Positions 5,213-9,822 of a DNA stretch of 9,822 bases are shown here, in pieces. The notes under the pieces were generated by a model. It searched no databases. It worked only from the letters and a program-made list of their open reading frames with translations, and was not told where the DNA came from. Source of the DNA: CAVPRW01 sp046727435 [NCBI: bacterium] (lineage in GTDB: Bacteria; Tectomicrobia; Entotheonellia; J063); contig JBKPCR010000356.1 of the NCBI GenBank assembly GCA_046727435.1, positions 1-9,822 on the forward strand, given 5' to 3'. How positions within the stretch are numbered: the stretch's first letter is position 1; every line of letters begins with the position of its first letter. The translations under genes and the position numbers were made by a program.

Positions 5213-5459
5213 GGCCCTCGGCCTCCCCGTCGCGGCGGTCCTTGAGGTCGCGGTAGCGCGCCTCGGCATTGGTCTCCATCCGTTCCAGGATGGCCTGGGT
5301 GCGGGTCTCGGCGCCCGCGATGAGCTGCGTGATCGCCCCGGTCTGCTGCGTCATGGCGCTGGTCTGGCGGGCTGAGAGCCAGACCCCCACGCCCCCGATC
5401 GCCACGCTGACGAAGCCTAAGCTCAAGCCAATGATCGTGACCCACTGCCAGAAATCCAT
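5205..5459 (-). CDS. Single-pass membrane protein with coiled-coil tail
   Basis: An 84-aa protein. Residues 3-29 (FWQWVTIIGLSLGFVSVAIG and on to VGVWL) form one membrane helix. Residues 30-80 are polar and read as a continuous helix (SAMTQQTGAITQLIAGAETR, then ILERMETNAEARYRDLKDRR), probably a coiled coil in the cytoplasm or periplasm. It starts within TAATG, overlapping the regulator's stop, and overlaps the following winged-helix gene by 8 bp, so it is firmly embedded in the operon. The architecture resembles small phage and plasmid membrane proteins such as spanin- or holin-associated ones, but no motif fixes this. Function unknown. Confidence 0.7.
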   Translation of the reverse strand: MDFWQWVTIIGLSLGFVSVAIGGVGVWLSARQTSAMTQQTGAITQLIAGAETRTQAILERMETNAEARYRDLKDRRDGEAEGHG

Positions 5460-5746
5460 TAGGCGTCCTCTCCCGTGGGCAGTTTCCGGGGCCGTCCCCT
5501 GGGCCGCGGCGGCGTCGTCCGCTGGCGTGCCGGGATGGGGTCGATCTGCAGCAACGGCTCGGCCGGGATGCCCAGCCGCTCATGCAGCAGCTTCGCGGTG
5601 GCTTTGCCCACCCCGACCCGGCCATGCCACAGGTTCCAGCATTGCTGCTTGGACAAGCCGGTGCCGACCATCAACTCTTTAATCCGGGTGATGCCGTGTT
5701 GTCGAAGCAAGGTTTGTAGGGTCATGCCCTGGAATCTAGCGTGCAT
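5459..5746 (-). CDS. Cro/CI-type helix-turn-helix regulator
   Basis: A 95-aa protein with an XRE-like DNA-binding domain at about residues 9-65: MTLQTLLRQHGITRIKELMV, then TGLSKQQCWNLWHGR as the helix-turn-helix, then GVGKATAKLLHERLGIPAEP. The last 25 residues are basic and Pro-rich (PPRPRGRPRK), resembling an AT-hook-like minor-groove tail. GGGAGGACG lies 3 nt before the ATG, deciding this start over the later in-frame ATG. It is the first gene of the leftward operon and faces the rightward genes across an AT-rich region full of TATACT/AGTATA half-sites. It most likely represses its own promoter and perhaps the divergent one (inference from layout). Confidence 0.85.
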   Translation of the reverse strand: MHARFQGMTLQTLLRQHGITRIKELMVGTGLSKQQCWNLWHGRVGVGKATAKLLHERLGIPAEPLLQIDPIPARQRTTPPRPRGRPRKLPTGEDA

Positions 5747-5824
5747 CTCGTCCTCCCGTCAATTCTATACTGTACCTCAAGTATATTATACACTTTATTT
5801 TTTGCGACGGAAAGGGTATACTAT
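5747..5824. promoter_or_regulatory. Divergent promoter/operator region
   Basis: This is the most AT-rich stretch in the middle of the window. Leftward: TATAAT (complement of 5785-5790) with TTTCCG as a poor -35, 17 bp away. Rightward: TATACT at 5817-5822, whose best -35 (TTTATT, 5794-5799) is weak, suggesting an activator or an extended arrangement. An inverted repeat TATACT (5766-5771) / AGTATA (5780-5785) and the rightward GGTATACTAT are candidate operators for the Cro/CI-like protein. The identical 10-mer GGTATACTAT recurs at 9761-9770 in the other strong promoter region. Confidence 0.65.
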
Positions 5825-5878
5825 GGTTATCGTAAGTCTCGACACCACCGCAGAAATGGATCACGAGAGGAGGTCACG

Positions 5879-5983
5879 ATGGAGGCTGGCAGACGCGGCA
5901 GCGCCGCGCGTGTGGCAGGTAGGCCCCAGCGGGTGTTACGAGCACCCGCCAGGGCGAGGCAATACAGGTTCGGTCGCCAATGA
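5879..5983 (+). CDS. Tiny Arg-rich leader ORF
   Basis: A 34-aa frame behind a near-consensus ribosome site (AGGAGGT, 4 nt before the ATG). The product is strongly basic (MEAGRRGSAARVAGRPQRVL..., about ten Arg), with no hydrophobic segment. It occupies the ~200-nt leader between the rightward promoter and the first sizeable gene at 6025, and a 7-bp stem-loop lies inside it. It could be a real small protein, a leader peptide or a chance frame within a structured RNA. The strong ribosome site is the only direct evidence of translation. Confidence 0.35.
   Translation: MEAGRRGSAARVAGRPQRVLRAPARARQYRFGRQ
5929..5949 (+). promoter_or_regulatory. Stem-loop in the leader of the rightward operon
   Basis: GCGGGTG (5929-5935) pairs perfectly with CACCCGC (5943-5949) around the loop TTACGAG, and CCC/GGG just outside can extend the stem. 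No T-run follows, so it is not a plain intrinsic terminator. It could be an attenuator part, an RNA-stability element or a protein-binding hairpin. Confidence 0.5.
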
Positions 5984-6024
5984 CCATGTGAACCCGCCCA
6001 TAGTATGGGCACAGGAGTATCGAT

Positions 6025-6324
6025 ATGTCAACTCGTCATCTCCCCTATCCCCCTGATTTTGAAGTCAACCACACCGCCGCTCTCCATGAAGAACGCCGTC
6101 GGCGGGCCCTGCAAGCCCTCGATGCCAGCGACGTGCTGGCCCAGGTCGAGGACACGCTGGCCGCGGAGCCCGATCCCGCCAAACACCCGCTGTTCCCGGT
6201 GGTCAATTGGCTACTCGATCGTCAGGGGCGTGTCGATGGCGGCGCGTTTTGGCTGCAGTGGCAGGTCCTGGTGGACCAGGCCATCGAGCAGCTCATCGAG
6301 GCCCGCCTGCAGGGGGAGGACTAG
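6025..6324 (+). CDS. Hypothetical protein, first gene of the rightward operon
   Basis: A 99-aa, largely helical, acidic protein (helices HTAALHEERRRRALQALDAS, DVLAQVEDTLAAEPDPAKHP, and a C-terminal VDQAIEQLIEARLQ). No signal or membrane segment. CAGGAG lies about 9 nt before the ATG. It ends three bases before the next ATG (stop TAG, then GCC ATG), so the two are coupled and probably act together. The pattern of helix, D.P..HP and LL is seen in small helper proteins next to DNA-recombination genes, but I do not recognise it. A partner or regulator of the 239-aa protein is a reasonable guess only. Confidence 0.75.
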   Translation: MSTRHLPYPPDFEVNHTAALHEERRRRALQALDASDVLAQVEDTLAAEPDPAKHPLFPVVNWLLDRQGRVDGGAFWLQWQVLVDQAIEQLIEARLQGED

Positions 6325-6327
6325 GCC

Positions 6328-7047
6328 ATGTTCGACCCCCAGCCCCACCTCATCAAACTCCCGCGCAAGGTGAAGGATCGCGCCACCGGCCACTACACCA
6401 CCGTCTACGATGACTACCTGGAGGTGAAGTGGCGCTTGTGCTGGTTCCGGGACCGCTACCCCCATGGCGTCATCACCACCGACGAAATCTGTGTCGACCT
6501 CGACCGCGGCTATGCGCGCTATCGCTGCGTGGTGGAGGACGGCCAGGGCGGACGTGCCACCGGCTACGGCACGGAGACCAAGGCCGGCTTTGAGGATTAT
6601 GTCGAGCGGGCCGAGACGCGGGCGCTCGGCCGCGCGCTGGCCGCGCTGGGCATCGGCACGCAGTTCGTGGGCCAGGACCTCACTGAGGGCGACCATGTGG
6701 CCGATGCCCCGGTCCGGCCCCTCGCGCCCACCAACGGCGACGCCACCGTGCCGCCGCTCCATTCGGGAGCGGGTGAGACCACCCGCCTTACCCATGACCA
6801 GGCCCGCGAGCTCAAGCGCGTCGCCCAGGCAGCGTTTGGCTATGCCGAGGGCGAGCGCCGCCTGCGCCATGACCTCGGCTTCGAGCCGGATGAACGCCTG
6901 ACGCTGCGCCACCTAGTGGCCCATGTCACGGTCGAGCAGTATCAGACCCTCATGGACGGCTATGCCCAGATGTTGCGGCAGGCGGTCGAGGCCGATCTAC
7001 CCGGCTTCCCTCCACCGGCCGCGGTCCCCACCAGCGGGGAGGGCTGA
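6328..7047 (+). CDS. Putative single-strand annealing/DNA-binding protein (Rad52/DdrA-like?)
   Basis: A 239-aa protein with a conserved-looking N-terminal domain: YLEVKWRLCWFRDRYPHGVI (about residues 30-49), a strand YARYRCVVEDGQGG, then the hallmark stretch GYGTETKAGFEDYVERAETR followed by ALGRALAALGIGTQF (about 80-113). Proteins with this ...DY.ERAET.A.GRAL...G.GTQF pattern are recurrent in plasmids and phages of GC-rich bacteria; as I recall they are usually hypothetical, with possible distant similarity to Rad52/DdrA/Erf annealing proteins. A Pro-rich linker follows (about 125-150), then a helical C-terminal domain (LTHDQARELKRVAQAAFGYA to VEQYQTLMDGYAQML). GGGGGAGG lies about 7 nt upstream of the ATG. 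It sits between two small unknown genes, upstream of the rep-like gene. The annealing role is inference. Confidence 0.6.
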   Translation: MFDPQPHLIKLPRKVKDRATGHYTTVYDDYLEVKWRLCWFRDRYPHGVITTDEICVDLDRGYARYRCVVEDGQGGRATGYGTETKAGFEDYVERAETRALGRALAALGIGTQFVGQDLTEGDHVADAPVRPLAPTNGDATVPPLHSGAGETTRLTHDQARELKRVAQAAFGYAEGERRLRHDLGFEPDERLTLRHLVAHVTVEQYQTLMDGYAQMLRQAVEADLPGFPPPAAVPTSGEG

Positions 7048-7050
7048 GCC

Positions 7051-7254
7051 ATGGAGCACATGCTCCTCCTCGCCCACTGGCGCGAGCGCGTGGAGATCTA
7101 CGGCGGCCGCCGCCGAGAGCTGCCGCGCCTGCTGCGGCGCTACTGCTGGGGCGCCCCGCGCGTGGTCGTCTATGAGGCCCGTGAGACGATCTGGGACGTG
7201 CGCCACGTGACGCGCGCCCTGGAGGCCTGGCAACGCGCTGGAGGCTACGTCTAA
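7051..7254 (+). CDS. Small basic hypothetical protein
   Basis: A 67-aa, Arg-rich protein (MEHMLLLAHWRERVEIYGGR, then RELPRLLRRYCWGAPRVVVY and a helical tail ending AWQRAGGYV). GGGGAGGG lies about 8 nt before the ATG, and only three bases separate it from the upstream stop, so it is coupled to the 239-aa gene. The basic charge and small size suggest nucleic-acid binding or an assembly partner, but there is no motif to confirm this. Family unknown. Confidence 0.7.
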   Translation: MEHMLLLAHWRERVEIYGGRRRELPRLLRRYCWGAPRVVVYEARETIWDVRHVTRALEAWQRAGGYV

Positions 7255-7437
7255 ATGGCCACCTCGACGGGCAGCCCCTGGATGGGCAGAAAACGGTAGT
7301 CGCAGCGCGGGTTTTATAGTACAACGGAGGGCGGGCACCACCCGCCTGATCAGGGGCGGTCACACAAAAAGGGGAGCAGGTCTGGTCACCTGCCCCCCGG
7401 ACACCGACGCCGTACCGTGCGAAGGAGCGAAACGTCA
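7255..7437 (+). promoter_or_regulatory. Upstream part of the rep leader
   Basis: No gene is visible here. TATAGT (7315-7320) is a fair -10 for a rightward rep transcript, but no -35 stands out. It is followed by a 6-bp hairpin (GGCGGG 7330-7335 / CCCGCC 7341-7346), then a large hairpin 7371-7398 that is the mirror of the antisense terminator, then the leader-ORF ribosome site (AAGGAG, 7422-7427). Confidence 0.45.
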
Positions 7438-7443
7438 ATGTCT
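7365..7443 (-). ncRNA. Predicted antisense (countertranscribed) RNA of rep
   Basis: On the minus strand, TGC followed by TACGCT (7450-7458) is an extended -10, with TTGCGT (complement of 7474-7479) as a partial -35, 18 bp away. Transcription would begin near 7443 and stop at the terminator at 7366-7398, giving an RNA of about 78 nt ending in one large hairpin with loop GACCAG. The RNA is complementary to the leader-ORF start codon (7438-7440) and its ribosome site. The size, structure and target match known copy-number antisense RNAs (CopA-type), but the promoter is predicted by eye only. Confidence 0.5.
7366..7398 (-). terminator. Intrinsic terminator, leftward
   Basis: On the minus strand GGGG-G-GCAGGT pairs with ACCTGC-T-CCCC (7398-7371) around a 6-base loop, with one internal mismatch, and runs directly into TTTTT (7370-7366). 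This is a classical Rho-independent terminator. No leftward protein gene ends here, so it most plausibly terminates a short antisense RNA. Confidence 0.75.
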
Positions 7444-7527
7444 AATCCCAGCGTAGCACACGTCCCTGCACCAACGCAACGCCATCTGACTCACCCCGAC
7501 ACCTCCGCGGCAGGAGGTGCCCAATGA
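7438..7527 (+). CDS. Leader ORF translationally coupled to rep
   Basis: A 29-aa frame (begins MSNPSVAHVPAP, ends TSAAGGAQ) with AAGGAG 10 nt upstream. Its stop TGA shares bases with the rep ATG (ATGA, 7524-7527), and its final codons run through the hairpin that hides the rep ribosome site. A ribosome translating it must open that hairpin and stop at the rep start. This is the arrangement of tap-repA in IncFII plasmids and repY-repZ in IncI plasmids. The peptide itself is Pro/Thr-rich and shows no recognisable similarity; its sequence probably matters less than its translation. Confidence 0.6.
   Translation: MSNPSVAHVPAPTQRHLTHPDTSAAGGAQ
7501..7518 (+). promoter_or_regulatory. Hairpin sequestering the rep ribosome site
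   Basis: ACCTCC (7501-7506) pairs perfectly with GGAGGT (7513-7518), loop GCGGCA. GGAGGT is the rep Shine-Dalgarno, 5 nt before the ATG, and is a near-perfect match to the anti-SD. A perfect complement six bases upstream means rep translation would be low unless the leader ORF is being translated through the stem. Confidence 0.7.
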
Positions 7528-8333
7528 CCTGGTTCCCCCTGCAAGCCGCGCTGAAGATGTCGACCATCCCCGGCGCCATTCGGGCCACCCTCGACGCGCT
7601 CCTGGACCACATCAACCCCGCCACAGGTGACCCGACGCGCCCCGACACCCTGACCATGTGGGAGAGCCGCGAGCTCCTGGCGGCGGACACCGGCTTTTCC
7701 GAGGTCACCATCAAGGATCACCTAAAGCGTCTCCGTGGCGAGAAAGACCTCAGCAAAGGGCAGCGGGTGATGGTGCTGAAGCGCGTGGAAGATCCCCGGT
7801 CGCACCGGGCGGCGCGCTACGAAGTCCTGCCGGCAGCGCTGGATGCGCTGGTGGATCCCGCGCGGCTCGAAGCCTTCGAGGCCCGTACACCCCGCGGCAC
7901 GCATCCCTATCACCGTTGGCGGCAGTGGCGTGCCTCTCAGATGGCCCCGGCCGCGGGAGAGGAAAGCTCCTTACCCCAAGCACCGGATGTCGGATCAGTT
8001 GGGGTAAGCTCTTTACCCCAAGCCGACGCGGTAGGGGGAAGCTCCTTATCCCAATTGGAGCAAGTGGCTTTCCCCGAGTTATCCGAAGATGACCTCGATA
8101 TACAGGAGTTGACCACGGCGCCGAGATCGCTCACGCGCACCACGGCCACAGGCCCCGACGCCGGCGAGTGGGTGCTGCAGGCCAACCATAACCCCTGGCA
8201 TCGCCCCTGTGGCACGTACCATCTGCGCGGCCAACCCTGCCCGGAGGGAGCGGCCACGCGGGTGCACGATGAACCCGCGTGGCCGCCACGGCTCCTGGTC
8301 GCCGCCAGGTGCCACGATCGTGGGGCGGGGTAA
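7524..8333 (+). CDS. Putative replication initiator (winged-helix, lambda O-like layout)
   Basis: A 269-aa protein. Residues ~1-105 form a winged-helix domain: TIPGAIRATLDALLDHINPA, then the helix-turn-helix ESRELLAADTGFSEVTIKDH and LKRLRGEK, and a wing (GQRVMVLKRVEDPRSHRAAR). This pattern is typical of initiators and DNA-binding domains of phage O proteins and plasmid Rep proteins. Residues ~145-175 are a low-complexity linker with three SSLPQ/SSLSQ repeats, encoded by iteron-like DNA. The tail (about 210-269) contains H/C residues (NPWHRPCGTYHLRGQPCPEG) that could bind zinc. Phage lambda O has the same plan: N-terminal origin binding, origin inside the gene, C-terminal helicase contact. The start is fixed by the ribosome site and the coupled leader. 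Rep function is inferred from the layout; a transcription factor is the alternative. Confidence 0.6.
   Translation: MTWFPLQAALKMSTIPGAIRATLDALLDHINPATGDPTRPDTLTMWESRELLAADTGFSEVTIKDHLKRLRGEKDLSKGQRVMVLKRVEDPRSHRAARYEVLPAALDALVDPARLEAFEARTPRGTHPYHRWRQWRASQMAPAAGEESSLPQAPDVGSVGVSSLPQADAVGGSSLSQLEQVAFPELSEDDLDIQELTTAPRSLTRTTATGPDAGEWVLQANHNPWHRPCGTYHLRGQPCPEGAATRVHDEPAWPPRLLVAARCHDRGAG
7964..8054. repeat. Three iteron-like repeats inside rep (candidate origin)
   Basis: The 16-mer AAGCTCYTTAYCCCAA occurs at 7964-7979, 8006-8021 and 8039-8054, spaced 42 and 33 bp, which are whole codon multiples and close to whole helical turns (4 and about 3). The middle copy is also half of a perfect inverted repeat, TTGGGGTAA / TTACCCCAA (7999-8007, 8013-8021). 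A stretch poorer in GC follows (about 8046-8115), with TTATCCGAA (8079-8087), a 7/9 match to a DnaA box. These are the ingredients of an iteron origin. The repeats also encode the SSLPQ protein repeats, so protein-level duplication is a competing explanation. Confidence 0.6.
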
Positions 8334-8540
8334 CCACAGGGCCCCCTCCAGGGCTCACATCGCCACGAGCCGCCCCGTGGCGTGCGGGGGCTCCAAGATC
8401 CCATAACGGAAGGTCTGTCAACTTTCGGGCCGGGAAAGGCCGGGAGCGCCTGGCCTATGCCCAGGCGATGGGTGAGCAACTCTTCCAGTAAGTCGCGTGA
8501 TCTGACAGGTGACAGCTTTGGTCAGATAAAGGAGAACACG
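8334..8540 (+). other. Gap between rep and the next gene, with two inverted repeats
   Basis: No convincing gene. A perfect 7-bp stem, CGCCTGG (8447-8453) / CCAGGCG (8461-8467), has no T-run after it. ATCTGAC (8500-8506) / GTCAGAT (8521-8527) flanks the ribosome site of the next gene and may be its operator. A frame ending in TAA at 8489-8491 reads GKGRERLAYAQAMGEQLFQ, which looks protein-like but has no start; it may be a gene remnant. Confidence 0.45.
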
Positions 8541-8927
8541 ATGAAGCTTCATCGGCCGAGGATAGAGCGGCAGATTATCAGCGTCGTGTTTGAAGGGGAG
8601 AAGCGGGAATTTGTGATTGCGGACTGGCCGGAGGGCGAGCCACTGCCCGCCAAGGTCGTCAGCATGATCATGGATACCTGGACCCCGGACGGCAGTTGGG
8701 TGGAGAAAGACGGCGCCATCCTCTGGGTGCAGGAACGTCGCGAGCGTGGGCGCGCGTCTAAGGTCGAACGCTATCCACTGATCGTGGTCGATGACACCGG
8801 CGAAGTGCTGTATGGCGTGGAGGCATTAGAGGCCGTGAAACAGCGCGGGGACCAGCACGTCAGGGCATATCGCATTTCGGACGCCGATGCATTTCCGCCC
8901 AGAGGCCAACGGCGTCCCGCGCCATAG
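8541..8927 (+). CDS. Hypothetical protein (128 aa)
   Basis: A 128-aa soluble, charged protein with AAAGGAG 6 nt before the ATG. It begins MKLHRPRIERQIISVVFEGE, then a Trp-containing middle (MDTWTPDGSWVEKDGAILWV), a hydrophobic strand (PLIVVDDTGEVLYG), a helix (VEALEAVKQRGDQHV) and a disordered basic end (PPRGQRRPAP). No catalytic or metal motif is visible. The frame is open upstream to 8382 but without a ribosome site, so the later start is used. It is separated from rep by ~200 bp and probably has its own promoter near the 8500-8527 inverted repeat. Family unknown. Confidence 0.7.
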   Translation: MKLHRPRIERQIISVVFEGEKREFVIADWPEGEPLPAKVVSMIMDTWTPDGSWVEKDGAILWVQERRERGRASKVERYPLIVVDDTGEVLYGVEALEAVKQRGDQHVRAYRISDADAFPPRGQRRPAP

Positions 8928-9010
8928 GACCGTAGGAGAGGTCTGAAAGTTTGAGAGGTGCATATGAGTCGCGGCCTCGCGCTGACATGGGCCGGTAGTC
9001 CTCGCGAGAG

Positions 9011-9226
9011 CTAGCCTGCAGCGATGAGCAACATCAGGCCACCCGCAAGGGATAAGATAAGGGGCAGCACAAGCCCAGCGGGGAGTTTCAACACAAAGAT
9101 CAGGAGGTAGAAGCCTAGCAGGAGGCTTACACGCCAGATATTCTCAAGCACGGCGCGGATTATGGCGAGACCGAGGTCAGTGCTACTCATGATTGTGGGG
9201 ACAAGTGTCGTGAACAGGGACTCCAT
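9011..9226 (-). CDS. Small membrane protein, two helices
   Basis: A 71-aa hydrophobic protein: residues ~24-46 (VLENIWRVSLLLGFYLLIFV) and ~50-70 (LPAGLVLPLILSLAGGLMLL) form two membrane helices linked by a short loop, with a short amphipathic N-terminus. The start at 9226 has GGAG about 10 nt upstream; 11 more residues are possible from 9259 but without a clear ribosome site. It is the only leftward gene right of 5746 and converges with the 8541-8927 gene. Small double-helix proteins of this kind include holins and toxin-like peptides, but nothing decides between these. Function unknown. Confidence 0.6.
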   Translation of the reverse strand: MESLFTTLVPTIMSSTDLGLAIIRAVLENIWRVSLLLGFYLLIFVLKLPAGLVLPLILSLAGGLMLLIAAG

Positions 9227-9275
9227 GGCAGTGAATCTCCAAGAAGCCGTACAGAACATTGTTGGCCGATGCCTA

Positions 9276-9306
9276 CCGAGCGGATCCGGTCATGTCTGCC
9301 GCTCGG
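9276..9306. repeat. 8-bp inverted repeat in a gene-free stretch
   Basis: CCGAGCGG (9276-9283) and CCGCTCGG (9299-9306) are exact reverse complements with a 15-base loop. A T-rich run (CTCTCTTTTT, 9311-9320) follows on the plus strand but several bases too far for a standard terminator. It could be an operator or leader hairpin for the leftward membrane-protein gene. Nothing else is visible in 9260-9365. Confidence 0.45.
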
Positions 9307-9365
9307 CCATCTCTCTTTTTGTACGTATCGGCATCCTGGGGATTTCTTGAATGGTTGAAACCCGA

Positions 9366-9683
9366 TAGGGGTTATTTGCACGACCCCTCGAAACGGTGCA
9401 CTCAGCAAAGCCAGGAGTGATTTGCCTCAACGCCAAACGACGAATACCACGGTGAATTTATTGAGGATATAAGCGATATCCAGTCATAGAAAAAGACGTC
9501 TCGTAAGGTACACACGTTCCGAGACGGCTGGTTTTACGTGTCTCTTTCCATGTGTCATTAGACGATTCTCAAATCATCTTTAAAGCTCTGAGACATCAAA
9601 GGGTTATAGAAAGCTTTCCTCACGACCGAAGTGGTGACACCACCCTAATGCACCGTTTCGAGGGGTCGTGCAAATAACCCCTA
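9366..9683. mobile_element. MITE-like element, 318 bp with perfect 35-bp terminal inverted repeats
   Basis: The 35 bases at 9366-9400 are the exact reverse complement of 9649-9683. Both ends begin with TAGGGGTTATTTGCACGACC. The outer TA at each end could be a TA target duplication, as left by IS630/Tc1-mariner-type transposases, leaving 33-bp repeats. The interior is AT-rich and has no gene over ~30 codons, so it must be mobilised in trans if active. Internal hairpins: GTCTCG (9498-9503)/CGAGAC (9520-9525) and GTGGTG-A-CACCAC (9631-9643); each terminal repeat also contains TGCAC...GTGCA. The exact family cannot be assigned without comparison. Confidence 0.8.
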
Positions 9684-9740
9684 CCTGTTCCTGATGCTGA
9701 GGAAGCGCTCCCGTGCTGTCGCGAATAAGACCTTTTAATA

Positions 9741-9781
9741 TTGCTTATTAGCATTTTTATGGTATACTATATAGTAGTATA
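9741..9781 (+). promoter_or_regulatory. Promoter with overlapping palindrome for a gene beyond the window
   Basis: TTGCTT (9741-9746), 16 bp, TATACT (9763-9768) is a good sigma-70-type promoter. The -10 is one arm of a perfect inverted repeat, TATACTA (9763-9769) / TAGTATA (9775-9781), an obvious repressor site. The 10-mer GGTATACTAT is shared with 5815-5824. AT-rich DNA surrounds it. Confidence 0.7.
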
Positions 9782-9814
9782 TATGTAGCTCAATAAACAT
9801 ACACTTGTGCATCT

Positions 9815-9820
9815 CAGGAG
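9815..9820 (+). promoter_or_regulatory. Ribosome site of a gene starting past the right edge
   Basis: AGGAGG occupies 9816-9821, about 40 nt after the predicted transcription start, and the window ends one base later. A rightward gene therefore very probably begins within the next ~10 bases. Confidence 0.55.
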
Positions 9821-9822
9821 GC

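Noticed and set aside
6211-6912. 233-codon open frame on the minus strand
   Set aside because: It lies entirely opposite the coupled genes at 6025 and 6328, which have ribosome sites and a recognisable motif. High GC and strong codon bias leave long antisense frames open.
7964-8054. CRISPR array
   Set aside because: Only three 16-bp imperfect repeats with 26- and 17-bp spacings, in frame inside a protein gene; no cas genes.
7937-8479. 180-codon minus-strand frame opposite rep
   Set aside because: No ribosome site and antisense to the winged-helix initiator; composition is typical of a shadow frame.
8502-8530. Promoter CTGACA-17-GATAAA in front of the 8541 gene
   Set aside because: The transcript would begin after the gene's own ribosome site, so this spacing is coincidental; the inverted repeat there is a better reading.
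8964-9014. 16-codon plus-strand ORF after GAGAGGTG
   Set aside because: Too short and without any second line of evidence; it also converges with the membrane-protein gene end.
1-9822. The window being a complete circular plasmid
   Set aside because: Joining 9822 to 1 gives no sensible continuation of the left-edge membrane gene and puts the right-edge ribosome site too far from any start.

Overview
The window looks like the backbone of a GC-rich bacterial plasmid (or plasmid-like element) and not ordinary chromosome. Evidence: a ParA ATPase overlapping a ribbon-helix-helix partner gene, with copies of a 14-bp palindrome on both sides; a winged-helix initiator-like gene with iteron-like repeats inside its reading frame; and an elaborate RNA control region in front of that gene. 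Signal peptides, a lipobox and sigma-70-like -10 boxes fit a Gram-negative-type bacterium, but I cannot name the host. The two ends do not join into a sensible gene, so this is a piece of a larger replicon. No tRNA, rRNA or CRISPR array was seen.

Layout. Positions 1-5746 are read leftward and 5823-8927 rightward, diverging from an AT-rich control region at about 5747-5822. The leftward arm begins with a Cro/CI-type regulator (5459-5746), followed by a tightly overlapping operon: a membrane/coiled-coil protein, a winged-helix protein, a 115-aa unknown, a tiny ORF, a zinc-ribbon protein, another tiny ORF and a secreted protein (3532-4071). Next comes the partition module, parA (2727-3383) and an RHH gene (2420-2749), bracketed by palindromes TTATGANNTCATAA. 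Beyond lie small membrane, secreted and lipoprotein genes and a decayed ORF. One more membrane-protein gene runs off the left edge.

The rightward arm has a 200-nt leader with a tiny Arg-rich ORF and a stem-loop. It continues with a 99-aa unknown, a 239-aa protein resembling single-strand-annealing-type plasmid/phage proteins, and a 67-aa unknown. After about 180 bp comes the rep-like gene (7524-8333). Its leader holds a 29-codon ORF whose stop overlaps the rep start (ATGA), a perfect hairpin that hides the rep Shine-Dalgarno, and an antisense promoter and terminator predicting a ~78-nt countertranscript over the leader-ORF ribosome site. This matches the logic of IncFII CopA/tap/repA and IncI repY/repZ copy control, here attached to an apparently unrelated winged-helix initiator with an internal, lambda-O-like origin.

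The right end has a hypothetical gene (8541-8927), a leftward small membrane protein (9011-9226), a 318-bp MITE-like element with perfect 35-bp terminal inverted repeats and TA at both ends (9366-9683), and a promoter plus ribosome site for a gene starting just beyond the window.

Most gene functions here are unknown. The confident calls are ParA, the RHH partner, the helix-turn-helix regulators and the repeat and hairpin structures, which are read directly from the bases.
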